The notes below the pieces were generated by a model that did not search any database, was not told the DNA's origin, and saw nothing but the letters and a program-made list of their open reading frames with translations. This document shows positions 1 to 8,366 of a stretch of DNA of 64,000 nucleotides, one piece after another. Position 1 is the stretch's first letter. Every line of letters starts with the position of its first letter. Position numbers and translations under genes: made by a program. Location of the stretch: NCBI RefSeq assembly GCF_002959855.1, contig NZ_PPDB01000003.1, positions 124,001-188,000 of the forward strand. The letters run 5' to 3'. Origin of the DNA: Veillonella denticariosi JCM 15641. GTDB taxonomy: Bacteria > Bacillota > Negativicutes > Veillonellales > Veillonellaceae.

Positions 1-867
1 TTTTTTATTTAATTTATAACGACCTACGCGCGCCAAATCATAACGGCGAGCATCGAAGAATAAGTTATCGAACAAATTACGAGCGGATTCTACAGTTGGA
101 GGTTCGCCGGGACGTAATTTTTTATAAATTTCAACCAATGCTTCATCAGCAGATTGAGTCGTGTCTTTTTCCAGTGTGCGAACGATGCGTTCGTCATATA
201 CCGGCAATCCGTCCTCACCGGTCTCACCGTTCCAGAATAGATCGAGGATGCTTTCATTAGTATCCCAGCCTAATGCACGAACCAACACCGTTGCCGGTAA
301 TTTACGGTTTCGGTCAATACGGACGGACACCACTTCACTCGCATCTGTTTCAAGTTCTATCCACGCACCGCGATTAGGAATAACGGTGGACTCATACAAT
401 CGATTACCCATGGTATCGATTTCTTTACCATAGTACACCCCAGGAGAACGTACCAATTGAGATACGATAACGCGTTCCGCACCATTGATGATGAAAGTAC
501 CCGTATCAGTCATCAACGGAAAATCGCCCATAAATACTTCTTGTTCCTTGATGTCCATATTTTCCGGATCATTATTTACCAAGCGAATATTTACGCGAAG
601 TGGCGCCGCATATGTAGCGTCACGATTTTTACATTCATTAATATCATACTTGGGTTCACCCAAGCTGAACCCTTCGAAAGAAAGTACTAGATTACCTGAA
701 TTGTCTTTAATCGGAGAAATATCGTTGAAAATATTTTGTAAACCACTCTCCAAGAACCATTCATACGATTTACGCTGAATGTCCAATAAATGCGGCATCT
801 TGATAACTTCGTTAATTTTTGCATATGTATAACGAGTCCTTTTGCCTACCTGTTCAGGTTTGAACAT
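1..867 (-). CDS. rpoB: RNA polymerase beta subunit, N-terminal part (runs off the left edge)
   Basis: This is the first 289 codons of RpoB, the catalytic beta subunit of RNA polymerase. The N-terminus reads [20 protein letters not shown], and the protrusion/lobe region follows with the motifs [22 protein letters not shown] and [10 protein letters not shown] in separate blocks. The ATG at 867 was chosen because GGGGTG lies about 9 bases upstream and because RpoB proteins normally begin MFKP/MFxxVQ. The frame stays open upstream to another ATG at 984 (39 extra codons), but that start has a poorer ribosome binding site. The gene has its own promoter at 1106-1134. It is not directly behind rplL as in most bacteria; aspA and a glycosyltransferase gene lie between them. 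Confidence 0.95.
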   Translation of the reverse strand, partial: MFKPEQVGKRTRYTYAKINEVIKMPHLLDIQRKSYEWFLESGLQNIFNDISPIKDNSGNLVLSFEGFSLGEPKYDINECKNRDATYAAPLRVNIRLVNNDPENMDIKEQEVFMGDFPLMTDTGTFIINGAERVIVSQLVRSPGVYYGKEIDTMGNRLYESTVIPNRGAWIELETDASEVVSVRIDRNRKLPATVLVRALGWDTNESILDLFWNGETGEDGLPVYDERIVRTLEKDTTQSADEALVEIYKKLRPGEPPTVESARNLFDNLFFDARRYDLARVGRYKLNKK

Positions 868-1105
868 ATTTGCTTTCACCCCTATCAAACACACCGGTCT
901 ACCATTTTCTATAACGGCATGAAAAAGACATCTTACAGGTCTCAGTTTTCCTGCTCGAATAACGTCAAATAAAGCAAGGTCCATTTCATTTTTAAAATAA
1001 CCTTGCTTCCCGTTAACCAAGCACAACCTTGGAAGAAAACCTCATCACTATTTGTGTTATAGTTTTTGCATCCAAAAGCAGAAAACGCTACTTTTGCAAT
1101 ATATA

Positions 1106-1134
1106 ATTCTATCAGTAATGCAAAAAACTGTCAA
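1106..1134 (-). promoter_or_regulatory. rpoB promoter (TTGACA-17-TAGAAT)
   Basis: On the minus strand TTGACA (1129-1134) is followed after exactly 17 bases by TAGAAT (1106-1111), a near-consensus sigma-70-type promoter reading toward rpoB. The -35 hexamer lies inside one arm of the terminator hairpin that follows aspA. The predicted 5' leader is about 230 nt to the ATG at 867. Confidence 0.7.
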
Positions 1135-1156
1135 CCAAAGGGGTTGACAGTTTTTG
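1122..1156 (-). terminator. Intrinsic terminator of aspA
   Basis: A near-perfect inverted repeat (AAAAACTGTCAACC / GGTTGACAGTTTTT, loop AAAG) lies 78 bases after the aspA stop codon and ends in a T tract on both strands. The same bases supply the -35 box of the rpoB promoter. Confidence 0.75.
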
Positions 1157-1233
1157 ATTTTCATATATCATTCATTTAACATTATACCAAACATAGACGT
1201 ATCCATCTTAACTACGAATTTAAAAACGAATAT

Positions 1234-2649
1234 TTAGTTCCCCTTATGTTTCAAAAGGTTAGCACCGGCAATGCCGGGCCGTGTCATTTCTTTAGGGGAT
1301 AAGATATGATTAATTTCTTCTTCCGTTAACAAACCCTGTTCCAAGATGATATCCCGAATAGCACGGCCCGATTTATACGCTTCCTTCGCAAGAGCCGATG
1401 CCGTTTCATATCCTAAATGCGGTAACAATGCCGTCACGATACCTACGGAACGGTTGAGCCAGTACTCACATTGTTCCCGATCGACTTCAAGATCCACCAA
1501 TAATTTATCTACAAATGTATTAACCCCGTTTTTGAGGTAGCAAAGATTGTTAAATAAATTATATGCCAATACAGGTTCCATTACATTCAATTCAAACTGA
1601 CCGTTTTCCACCGCCAACGTGATGGTAAGATCATTACCGATAACTTGGTAACACACCTGGTTCAATACTTCTGCGATAACAGGATTAACCTTACCCGGCA
1701 TGATGGATGAACCCGGTTGACGAGGAGGTAGTTTTAATTCGCCGATACCGCAACGAGGGCCGGATGCCATCAAACGGAAATCATTGGCCATCTTGATAAG
1801 CACCAATGCGGTAACTTTAATACCGCTGGAGATATCCGCGAAAATATCCGTATTATTCGTAGCATCGATAAGGTTATCCGCCGTGTAGAACGGTTCCCCC
1901 ACCACTTCACTGAGTTCATATGCCACATCATGAATATAACTAGGCTCCGCATTAAGGCCCGTGCCTACCGCAGTAGCCCCCATATTGATGACATGAGCGC
2001 CTTCAACGGCGGATTTAATACGCTTAATACCGCGGCGTATACCGGATGCATAGGCACCCATTTCTTGACCCAATGTAATAGGCACCGCATCTTGCAGATG
2101 AGTACGGCCCATCTTCAAGATTTCACTGTATTCTTCCGCTTTCTTTTCCAATTCCTCCACGAGACGTTGTAACGCTTCAAGAAGCGGTTTCGTCTTCAAG
2201 ATGGCACATACCTTGATAGCCGTAGGAAATGCATCATTTGTAGATTGCGCCATATTGCAATGGTTATTAGGGCTGACGATATCATAGCTGCCCTTAGGAT
2301 GGCCTAAAATTTCAAGAGCTCGATTCGCCAGCACTTCGTTCATGTTCATATTGACGGATGTACCGGCTCCGCCCTGAATCGGATCTACAGGGAACTGATC
2401 CGCAAATTTACCGGCGATAACTTCGTCTGCCGCCTGCGCAATAGCTTTACCGATAGATACATTTAAGCGACCCGTCTTCATATTCGCCAATGCGGATGCT
2501 TTCTTTACCATCGCCAGAGATTTGATAAAATCCTGGTCTAAATGTTTTCCCGTAATATTGAAATTCTCTAATGCACGAATTGTCTGTACACCATAGTATA
2601 GCTCATCAGCTACTTCTAACTCACCTAGAAAATCGTGTTCTTTTCTCAT
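1234..2649 (-). CDS. aspA: Aspartate ammonia-lyase (aspartase)
   Basis: A 471-residue member of the aspartase/fumarase superfamily. It most likely converts L-aspartate reversibly to fumarate and ammonia in the cytoplasm, feeding fumarate to succinate metabolism. The N-terminal GELEVADELYYGVQTIRALE and the signature GSSIMPGKVNPV (about residues 313-324, carrying the catalytic-loop serine pair) match aspartase better than class II fumarase. TSVNMNMNEV (about 98-107) and SPNNHCNMAQSTND (about 126-139) are the other two conserved blocks. The start at 2649 has AAGAAGG upstream; an earlier in-frame start at 2715 would add 22 unconserved residues. Separate fumarase genes lie at 27.6-29.1 kb. The gene is divergent from the glycosyltransferase gene. 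Substrate assignment is by motif only. Confidence 0.88.
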   Translation of the reverse strand: MRKEHDFLGELEVADELYYGVQTIRALENFNITGKHLDQDFIKSLAMVKKASALANMKTGRLNVSIGKAIAQAADEVIAGKFADQFPVDPIQGGAGTSVNMNMNEVLANRALEILGHPKGSYDIVSPNNHCNMAQSTNDAFPTAIKVCAILKTKPLLEALQRLVEELEKKAEEYSEILKMGRTHLQDAVPITLGQEMGAYASGIRRGIKRIKSAVEGAHVINMGATAVGTGLNAEPSYIHDVAYELSEVVGEPFYTADNLIDATNNTDIFADISSGIKVTALVLIKMANDFRLMASGPRCGIGELKLPPRQPGSSIMPGKVNPVIAEVLNQVCYQVIGNDLTITLAVENGQFELNVMEPVLAYNLFNNLCYLKNGVNTFVDKLLVDLEVDREQCEYWLNRSVGIVTALLPHLGYETASALAKEAYKSGRAIRDIILEQGLLTEEEINHILSPKEMTRPGIAGANLLKHKGN

Positions 2650-2725
2650 AATAAGCCTTCTTTCCAATGTACTATGTCTTTGAAAACGGTAAAATTTTGA
2701 TAACGTACACTTCATTTATGGGTTC

Positions 2726-2750
2726 ATTATAACATGTATCTTGTATACAC
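2726..2750 (-). promoter_or_regulatory. Candidate aspA promoter
   Basis: A perfect TATAAT (-10, 2726-2731, minus strand) lies about 77 bases upstream of the aspA start. The upstream -35 region TTGTGT is at sub-optimal spacing (15). A partial palindrome TTGTATACACAA overlaps the -35 region and could be an operator; this is inference. Confidence 0.5.
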
Positions 2751-2903
2751 AAAAGTCATTTCAAGTATTCCTTGCAAACAATATTCTATATAATGTATAG
2801 AAATCTATTTTAATGAATAAATATATTAAACAAAAGCTATATTTAATAATTCCCGCCCCTATAGTACAATAAGATAGACTATGTAAGTAAGGAGTACAAC
2901 TAC

Positions 2904-4520
2904 ATGATTGATAATCATAAATTACGAATAGGCGCGCTGTTCTTGTTGACCGTCATCAGTTACGGCTTTTACAATGCCTATTTACCTGTAACGGATCCGG
3001 TGGAATCCAACTATGTTCTGTCCGCCATCACGATGCTGAAGCATAACTCGTGGATATCACCCATGATATATGACCAGGTATGGTATGATAAACCGCCTCT
3101 CACCTATTGGGCTCTCATGATAACATACAAACTGTTCGGTGTATCTGACTTTACATCGCGCATGCCGAATACGTTGATTGCAGGCGCCAGCGTAGCCCTG
3201 ATGTATCATCTTGTATTTCGTATAAAACAATCAACACATCTTGCCGTGACAAGCGCCATACTGCTTTTCAGCACATTACAGTTCTGGTATATTTCGCACG
3301 CCATCATAACAGACGGGTTTTTATTTTTCTTCTCACTCGGTATTTTCGGCTATTCTTATTTAGCCTTTGAGAATCGTGACAGAACTTCCATGGTGAAAGC
3401 CTATGTGGCGGCCGCTTTTGCGGTCCTCACGAAAGGGCCTGTAGGCATCGTATTGCCGGGACTGATTTTACTGCTATTTATTTGTATGAGGTGGTTCGCT
3501 CATAGAGAAAATGCAGACCACCACCTTGCAGATGATATACAATTACTTTTTAATCCATTAGGCCTTATTCTGTTTTTCATCATCGGTTGTCCCTGGTATA
3601 TAGCTATGTATGCTATACATGGTCAGGATTTTATCACCGGCTTTTTAGGGCTTCATAACATTGATCGGGCCATCGTATCAGAACATCCGAAGTTTAATGT
3701 TTGGTACTACTACATAATCCTTATTCCTCTCGCCCTATTGCCATGGACGCCGGCCATAATCTATCGTCTTAAAAGTATCAGCTGGAAAGATAATTTCGAT
3801 ATATTAGGTATTCTATGGTTTGCGGTTATCGTCGTCTTCTATTCAATGGTAGCTACAAAATATATAACCTATACATTACTCGCCATCATTCCATGTATCA
3901 TATGGGGTGCGGAAGCTTTCATAACTATTATCAATAAAAATGATAAAACCTTTACATATATTATATCCATCCCATTTTTCATATATTTAGGTATTTTCCT
4001 GACTGCCAGTTATACAACACCGGAACTATGGCCTGCACCGTTGATGATCACGTCAGTAATAATCCCGTTGTTGCTGACAGTATCAAAACATTTCATTAAA
4101 AATCTTTGGCAGCAGACTATTTACCTGCTTACACCGATAGTTATCCTATATAGTGCGGTAACTGTCACAGTCCCTCCTATTCTACTCAATCAATCGGGGA
4201 TTCAATTTAAACCATACATCGAATCAAGTAACCAAAAGATCTATGTATATGGTACATATTTCACATCAATCCGGTATTATACAGAAGCTACACCTACACA
4301 GGTATTCGTGCATACTACCGATAATCCGCTGTGGACGGAAGGTAAAACATTAATGCCGACTATTACAAAAGACGAATTCTATCAGACAGTACCAAATGAA
4401 CACGATGCGATTATCATCGTTCCCGATAAATACAATAAAAAATTTATTGAATCGTCAGCTTATCCAATGACGAAAGAAATCGGCAAAACCGCAACAGCTA
4501 AGATTTACAAGGTTCAATAA
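2904..4520 (+). CDS. ArnT/PMT-type membrane glycosyltransferase (GT39/83-like)
   Basis: A 538-residue polytopic inner-membrane protein of the ArnT/dolichyl-phosphate-mannose-protein mannosyltransferase superfamily. Such enzymes transfer a sugar from a polyprenyl-phosphate donor to lipid A, glycan or protein on the periplasmic face. The first periplasmic loop carries the acidic motif DPVESNY, followed by WYDKPPLTYW, typical of the family. About ten hydrophobic segments span residues 10-420, and a soluble C-terminal domain ends the protein. Length fits ArnT (about 550). The start has AAGGAG 9 bases upstream. The gene stands alone on the plus strand between aspA and rplL. Donor and acceptor cannot be told from sequence; lipid A modification is one option in a diderm. 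Confidence 0.75.
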   Translation: MIDNHKLRIGALFLLTVISYGFYNAYLPVTDPVESNYVLSAITMLKHNSWISPMIYDQVWYDKPPLTYWALMITYKLFGVSDFTSRMPNTLIAGASVALMYHLVFRIKQSTHLAVTSAILLFSTLQFWYISHAIITDGFLFFFSLGIFGYSYLAFENRDRTSMVKAYVAAAFAVLTKGPVGIVLPGLILLLFICMRWFAHRENADHHLADDIQLLFNPLGLILFFIIGCPWYIAMYAIHGQDFITGFLGLHNIDRAIVSEHPKFNVWYYYIILIPLALLPWTPAIIYRLKSISWKDNFDILGILWFAVIVVFYSMVATKYITYTLLAIIPCIIWGAEAFITIINKNDKTFTYIISIPFFIYLGIFLTASYTTPELWPAPLMITSVIIPLLLTVSKHFIKNLWQQTIYLLTPIVILYSAVTVTVPPILLNQSGIQFKPYIESSNQKIYVYGTYFTSIRYYTEATPTQVFVHTTDNPLWTEGKTLMPTITKDEFYQTVPNEHDAIIIVPDKYNKKFIESSAYPMTKEIGKTATAKIYKVQ

Positions 4521-4526
4521 GAAACA

Positions 4527-4555
4527 AAAAGGCGTACCCGTGGGTACGCCTTTTA
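4527..4555. terminator. Bidirectional terminator between glycosyltransferase and rplL
   Basis: The hairpin GGCGTACCC / GGGTACGCC is flanked by A and T tracts on both sides. It serves the plus-strand glycosyltransferase gene and the minus-strand ribosomal operon ending at rplL. Confidence 0.85.
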
Positions 4556-4567
4556 ATATGTCCGGAA

Positions 4568-4936
4568 TTATTTCAATTCTACAGTTGCGCCAGCTTCTTC
4601 CAACTGAGCTTTCAAAGCTTCAGCAGCATCAGCAGCTACGCCTTCTTTTACAGGTGCAGGAGCGCCGTCAACGATTGCTTTAGCTTCTTTCAAGCCAAGA
4701 CCGGTTGCTTCGCGAACAACTTTGATTACGTTGATTTTGGACCCGCCAGCCTCTTTCAAGATTACGTCGAAGGAATCTTTAGCAGCGCCGCCGTCAGCAC
4801 CGCCAGCAGCTGCTACAGCTACAGGAGCTGCTGCAGTTACGCCAAATTCTTCTTCGATTGCTTTTACAAGATCATTAAGTTCAAGGATTGTTGCTTCTTT
4901 CAATTCAGCAACGATGTTTTCAATGTTCAATGCCAT
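4568..4936 (-). CDS. rplL: 50S ribosomal protein L7/L12
   Basis: 122 residues, the normal L7/L12 length. The N-terminal dimerisation domain (about 1-33, [20 protein letters not shown]) is followed by the flexible Ala/Gly-rich hinge (about 35-52) and the C-terminal factor-binding domain ([27 protein letters not shown]). Dimers of this protein form the ribosomal stalk on L10 and recruit translation factors. It is the last gene of the rplK-rplA-rplJ-rplL group and ends at a strong terminator, so it is not transcriptionally continuous with rpoB here. Confidence 0.97.
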   Translation of the reverse strand: MALNIENIVAELKEATILELNDLVKAIEEEFGVTAAAPVAVAAAGGADGGAAKDSFDVILKEAGGSKINVIKVVREATGLGLKEAKAIVDGAPAPVKEGVAADAAEALKAQLEEAGATVELK

Positions 4937-5006
4937 TTTAGATTTCCTCCATAAATTAGTTTAGTATGCCGGTGTCATGCAGCCGACAAGTAGTTTGCAG
5001 TAATGA

Positions 5007-5504
5007 TTATTCTGCTGGTTTTGCGTCTGCAACAGCTTTGACAGCGTATGCAACGTTGCGAACAGGTGCTTGCAAAACGGAAAGCAACATGGAAAGCATG
5101 CCTTCGCGATTTGGAAGACTTGCGATTGCTTTAACGCCTGCTGCGTCCATAACTTCGCCTTCAACGATACCAGCTTTTACAGTGACAACGTCGCCTTCTA
5201 CAGCTTTAATGAATTGCTCAATAACGCGAGCAGGTGCAACAGCATCATCTTTAGAAGTAGCCAACGCAGTTGGACCTTCTAAATGTTCAGAAAAGCCTTC
5301 AAGGTTCAATTCATTTGCAGCAATACGAGTCAATGTATTTTTGATTACTTTGTATTCAACACCTTCAGCCAACATTTTGCGACGAAGATCAGTTGCCTGC
5401 GCAACAGTCAAACCGGAGTAACCGATCAATACAGCGCCTTTTGCTTCAGAAAGAGTTTCTTTCATTTGAGCAACGATTGCTTTCTTTTGTTCAGTGACAG
5501 CCAT
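5007..5504 (-). CDS. rplJ: 50S ribosomal protein L10
   Basis: 165 residues, matching L10, the stalk base that binds 23S rRNA and carries L7/L12 dimers. The start MAVTEQKKAIVAQMKE at 5504 has a full AAGGAGG 7 bases upstream; the frame is open further upstream but through the terminator hairpin of the leader, so those codons are not coding. The gene lies behind a structured leader (5505-5670) typical of L10 autoregulation. It is 70 bases from rplL. Confidence 0.96.
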   Translation of the reverse strand: MAVTEQKKAIVAQMKETLSEAKGAVLIGYSGLTVAQATDLRRKMLAEGVEYKVIKNTLTRIAANELNLEGFSEHLEGPTALATSKDDAVAPARVIEQFIKAVEGDVVTVKAGIVEGEVMDAAGVKAIASLPNREGMLSMLLSVLQAPVRNVAYAVKAVADAKPAE

Positions 5505-5672
5505 TAGATTACCTCCTTGTAGATTTTTTGGTGCTCTATGTACTATCTTAGCGTAAAAACGACCCCATCGCACGCGATGAGGTCGTAACTAGTCCTAGGT
5601 TGTTCTAGTGTCAGCCTCAGCGGGCGGATTTTCATCCATTATACATACCAGCCGTCTACAGCTAAGAGACAT
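5505..5672 (-). ncRNA. L10 (rplJ) leader, autoregulatory mRNA structure with attenuator
   Basis: The roughly 170-base gap between rplA and rplJ contains the features of the bacterial L10 leader: a kink-turn-like segment (AGCTGTAGACGGCTGG near 5650-5666, CCGCTGAGGCTGAC near 5612-5626) and, just before the rplJ ribosome binding site, a strong terminator hairpin. In the known family the L10(L12)4 complex binds this leader and lowers rplJL expression. Assignment is by position and partial sequence pattern; a covariance search for the L10 leader model would settle it. Confidence 0.7.
5555..5586 (-). terminator. Attenuator in the L10 leader
   Basis: The inverted repeat ACGACCTCATCGC / GCGATGGGGTCGT (minus-strand reading) is followed by five T residues, 50 bases before the rplJ start. 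It is a textbook intrinsic terminator placed inside the operon, as expected for attenuation of rplJL relative to rplKA. Confidence 0.8.
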
Positions 5673-5678
5673 ATGTGA

Positions 5679-6389
5679 TTATTGCTCTTTGGAAACAGCG
5701 CTCAATTTGAACACGTTCAAAGGCACACCAGGGCCCATTGTAGCGGATAGGGTTACAGATTTAATGTACTGACCTTTAGCTGCTACAGGTTTAGCCTTGA
5801 TAATAGTATCAACGATTGTACGGTAGTTGTCAAGTAATTTTTCTTCATCAAACGACGCTTTACCGATGGAGCAAGAAACGATACCCGCTTTATCAGTACG
5901 ATATTCAATCTTACCGGCTTTGATTTCGTTTACTGCACGAGCAACGTCCGGAGTTACAGTACCAACCTTAGGATTCGGCATCAAGCCTTTAGGGCCCAAG
6001 ATTTTACCGAGACGACCAACTTGACCCATCATGTCAGGTGTTGCCACAACTACATCGAAGTCGCTCCAACCGCCTTGAATTTTAGATACCAACTCTTCGG
6101 AACCTACGTAATCAGCGCCAGCTTCTTCAGCGGCTTTAATATTGTCGCCTTTAGCGAACACAAGAACGCGTTTAGTTTTGCCAGTACCATGAGGCAATAC
6201 TACTGCACCACGAACTTGTTGATCAGCGTATTTAGGGTCGACATTCAAGTTGAAAGAGATTTCAACTGTTTCATCGAAATTTGCAGTTGCAGTTTTCTTA
6301 ACGAGCTCAATTGCTTCTACCGGCTCATAAAATTTACCAGCTTCAATAAGTTTTACCGCCTCAGCGTATTTCTTACCTACTTTTGCCAT
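5679..6389 (-). CDS. rplA: 50S ribosomal protein L1
   Basis: 236 residues, the usual L1 length. L1 forms the mobile stalk near the E site and is a translational repressor of the rplKA mRNA in many bacteria. Family blocks visible are [31 protein letters not shown] in pieces, the signature [15 protein letters not shown] (about 128-142) and MGPGVPLN at the C-terminus. It is directly behind rplK with a 74-base gap that holds its ribosome binding site. Confidence 0.97.
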   Translation of the reverse strand: MAKVGKKYAEAVKLIEAGKFYEPVEAIELVKKTATANFDETVEISFNLNVDPKYADQQVRGAVVLPHGTGKTKRVLVFAKGDNIKAAEEAGADYVGSEELVSKIQGGWSDFDVVVATPDMMGQVGRLGKILGPKGLMPNPKVGTVTPDVARAVNEIKAGKIEYRTDKAGIVSCSIGKASFDEEKLLDNYRTIVDTIIKAKPVAAKGQYIKSVTLSATMGPGVPLNVFKLSAVSKEQ

Positions 6390-6463
6390 TATAATATCCT
6401 CCTTATGTGGTCAAACGGGAATTCCCTCCCACCGATCAGCGCATTGCGCCAATCCTACGCTTA

Positions 6464-6889
6464 TTAGTCAACGATTTCAATGCCCATGCTGCGAGCAGTA
6501 CCTTCTACCATGCGCATACCTTGTTCTACGGTATTAGCATTCAAGTCAGGCATTTTCAATTCCGCAATTTCACGAACTTTATCGCGACCTACTTTAGCCA
6601 CCTTATCGCGGTTAGGCACACCGGATCCTTTAGGGATGCCTGCAGCTTTTTTCAACAATACTGCAGCCGGTGGAGTTTTTGTAATGAAATCGAAGCTACG
6701 ATCTTCATATACGTTAATCACTACCGGAATAATCAAGCCAGCTTGCTTAGCAGTGCGTTCGTTGAATTCTTTTGTGAAAGCAACGATATTAACACCTGCC
6801 TGACCTAGTGCAGGACCAACTGGTGGTGCTGGAGTAGCTTTAGCGGCTTCAATTTGTAGTTTTACTTGTTTAACTAATTTCTTAGCCAT
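6464..6889 (-). CDS. rplK: 50S ribosomal protein L11
   Basis: 141 residues, standard for L11. It binds the GTPase-associated region of 23S rRNA. The N-terminus [26 protein letters not shown] is diagnostic, and the C-terminal RNA-binding domain ends with [16 protein letters not shown] lies upstream of the ATG at 6889. First of the four large-subunit genes here, 100 bases behind nusG. Confidence 0.97.
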   Translation of the reverse strand: MAKKLVKQVKLQIEAAKATPAPPVGPALGQAGVNIVAFTKEFNERTAKQAGLIIPVVINVYEDRSFDFITKTPPAAVLLKKAAGIPKGSGVPNRDKVAKVGRDKVREIAELKMPDLNANTVEQGMRMVEGTARSMGIEIVD

Positions 6890-6989
6890 GGGTAATTAAA
6901 CCTCCTATGCTTATACTGTGGTGGTAACGGATGTACATCCTCCCACTGGCAACCAAAATCGATTGCGCTTTTAGAGTTATATGTATATA

Positions 6990-7526
6990 TTAAAGAGTTT
7001 TCTCAACTTGAGAGAACTCTACCTCTACTTCGGTATCTCGATTGAACATTTCCACATTGAGCTTCAATGTTTCCTTTTCAGGGTTAATTTCTGTAATAAC
7101 ACCAAGTCTATCTTCAAAGGCCCCGGATGTAATGCGTACCGTTTCACCGACTTCAATATCAATATTGACGGTCGGCTTCTTATTCAAGCCCTGAGACTTA
7201 AGTATATGTTCTACTTCGGAATCAGAAAGTGGAACTGGTTTTGTGGCGGATCCGACGAAACCCGTTACGCCCGGCGTGTTACGCACAACATACCAGGAAC
7301 GGTCGTTAACCTCCATCTCCACCAACACATACCCAGGAAAGATTTTGCGTTTTACTACTTTTTTAACCCCGTCTTTTTCATCTATTTCGTCTTCAAGAGG
7401 CACCAGAATACGACTGATAACATCCTGTAAACCCATAGACTGAACCTTAAGTTCAAGAGTGGTTTTTACTTTATTTTCGTAGCCTGAATAGGTATGAATT
7501 ACATACCACTTCTTATCTGCTTCCAT
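6990..7526 (-). CDS. nusG: Transcription termination/antitermination factor NusG
   Basis: 178 residues. NusG binds the RNA polymerase clamp helices and modulates pausing, termination and coupling to ribosomes. The N-terminal NGN domain starts KWYVIHTYSGYENKVK and contains FPGYVLVEM and VRNTPGVTGFVG; the C-terminal KOW domain contains GETVRITSGAFEDRLGVI. The normal neighbours are present: secE 11 bases upstream and rplK downstream. Confidence 0.97.
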   Translation of the reverse strand: MEADKKWYVIHTYSGYENKVKTTLELKVQSMGLQDVISRILVPLEDEIDEKDGVKKVVKRKIFPGYVLVEMEVNDRSWYVVRNTPGVTGFVGSATKPVPLSDSEVEHILKSQGLNKKPTVNIDIEVGETVRITSGAFEDRLGVITEINPEKETLKLNVEMFNRDTEVEVEFSQVEKTL

Positions 7527-7537
7527 GTAATGGCCCC

Positions 7538-7759
7538 CTATCCAACAAAGTGCAACAACGTATTAAAAAGTTGGGCAAAAATCGCATCAAATACATAAAT
7601 GAGCACAGCAATAAAAATGGTCACTAAGAATACTACAATTGTGTAATTGATGAGTTCTTTTTTTGTTGGCCAGACTACTTTTTTTAGTTCAGCTTTCACA
7701 CCGCGGAAGAATTTTCCAAATCCACCACGCTGCTGCACCGCTGAGTTAGACTTTGCCAT
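7538..7759 (-). CDS. secE: Preprotein translocase subunit SecE
   Basis: 73 residues with a basic amphipathic cytoplasmic helix (KFFRGVKAELKKVVWPTKKELI) followed by one membrane segment (VVFLVTIFIAVLIYVFDAIF), the minimal single-span SecE of most bacteria. It clamps SecY in the SecYEG channel. It lies between rpmG and nusG, its standard place. Confidence 0.95.
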   Translation of the reverse strand: MAKSNSAVQQRGGFGKFFRGVKAELKKVVWPTKKELINYTIVVFLVTIFIAVLIYVFDAIFAQLFNTLLHFVG

Positions 7760-7800
7760 TGTTTCACATCCTCAAATCAACAGGTAATGAATGATAAGAA

Positions 7801-7950
7801 TTATTTTGTTTCACGGTGTAATGTATGTTTACCGCAGAATTTGCAATATTTCATCATTTCAATACGATCAGGATTATTTTTCTTATTCTTGTTCGTCTGA
7901 TAATTACGTTGTTTGCAATCTGTGCAAGCTAAAGTAATGGCATTACGCAT
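7801..7950 (-). CDS. rpmG: 50S ribosomal protein L33
   Basis: A 49-residue protein, [20 protein letters not shown] at the start, ending KHTLHRETK. It carries two CxxC pairs (CTDC at 9-12, CKFC at 36-39), the zinc-ribbon (C+) form of L33. It is 41 bases upstream of secE, the usual arrangement in Firmicutes and Negativicutes. Confidence 0.95.
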   Translation of the reverse strand: MRNAITLACTDCKQRNYQTNKNKKNNPDRIEMMKYCKFCGKHTLHRETK

Positions 7951-8071
7951 CCGGATACACCTCGCTTTATATTTACTAATCTGTCTTTTGCACTCGAAAT
8001 CGCTCGACTACATACTAAAAAACTATATCATATGAGTCTAGTGATGTCAAGAATTTAAGCAACTCAAAAAA

Positions 8072-8103
8072 GCCAGGCACGTGTGCCTGACAAAGTAAGT
8101 ATA
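8072..8103 (-). promoter_or_regulatory. Possible rpmG-secE-nusG promoter with a hairpin at the transcript start
   Basis: On the minus strand TAGACA is followed after 18 bases by TATACT (-10, 8098-8103). Immediately downstream is the palindrome CAGGCACACGTGCCTG (8073-8090) followed by a six-base T run. The hairpin could be a terminator of upstream transcription or a 5'-end stabilising stem of the rpmG transcript; sequence alone does not decide. Confidence 0.4.
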
Positions 8104-8160
8104 ACAAATTATAACACCTCATGTCTATACTTTATATCAAGAAGAGAATGCACAGGTCAT

Positions 8161-8208
8161 ATCGGTGTACATATTACATATCACATCGGTGTACATATTA
8201 CATATCAC
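8161..8208. repeat. 24-bp perfect tandem duplication
   Basis: The 24-base unit beginning ATCGGTGTACATATTAC occurs twice head to tail (8161-8184, 8185-8208) in the gap between rpmG and norB. No gene covers it. It may be a replication-slippage product or paired protein-binding sites upstream of the rpmG promoter. Confidence 0.8.
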
Positions 8209-8307
8209 ATTTTTTCAGTTTACCATATTTTTCGGTTTAGCTTAGCGGCAGCCGTGACAGCAATTTTCTAGCGATACGAAATTATTGTAGTCAAATAGCT
8301 ATAATGA

Positions 8308-8349
8308 AAACAGAGCTCCTTACCCAAGTCCGGGTAAGGAGCTCTGTTT
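8308..8349 (-). terminator. norB terminator
   Basis: A perfect 18-bp inverted repeat (AAACAGAGCTCCTTACCC and its complement, loop AAGTCC or its complement) lies 18 bases past the norB stop. The outer A/T pairs supply the T tract. Confidence 0.9.
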
Positions 8350-8366
8350 ATTAGATAACCTAAATC

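Noticed and set aside
1234-2649. Class II fumarase (fumC) as the identity of the lyase
   Set aside because: The N-terminal GELEVADELYYGVQT and the GSSIMPGKVNPV context fit aspartase better, and a two-subunit fumarase is present elsewhere.
5512-5573. An N-terminal extension of rplJ
   Set aside because: The frame is open but runs through the L10-leader attenuator, and a perfect ribosome binding site favours the ATG at 5504.
8083-8271. A 62-codon open frame over the 24-bp duplication
   Set aside because: It contains a direct repeat and no known motif, and overlaps a probable promoter.
8220-8290. A tRNA-Trp gene, expected near secE in many genomes
   Set aside because: No cloverleaf could be drawn in this gap on either strand.
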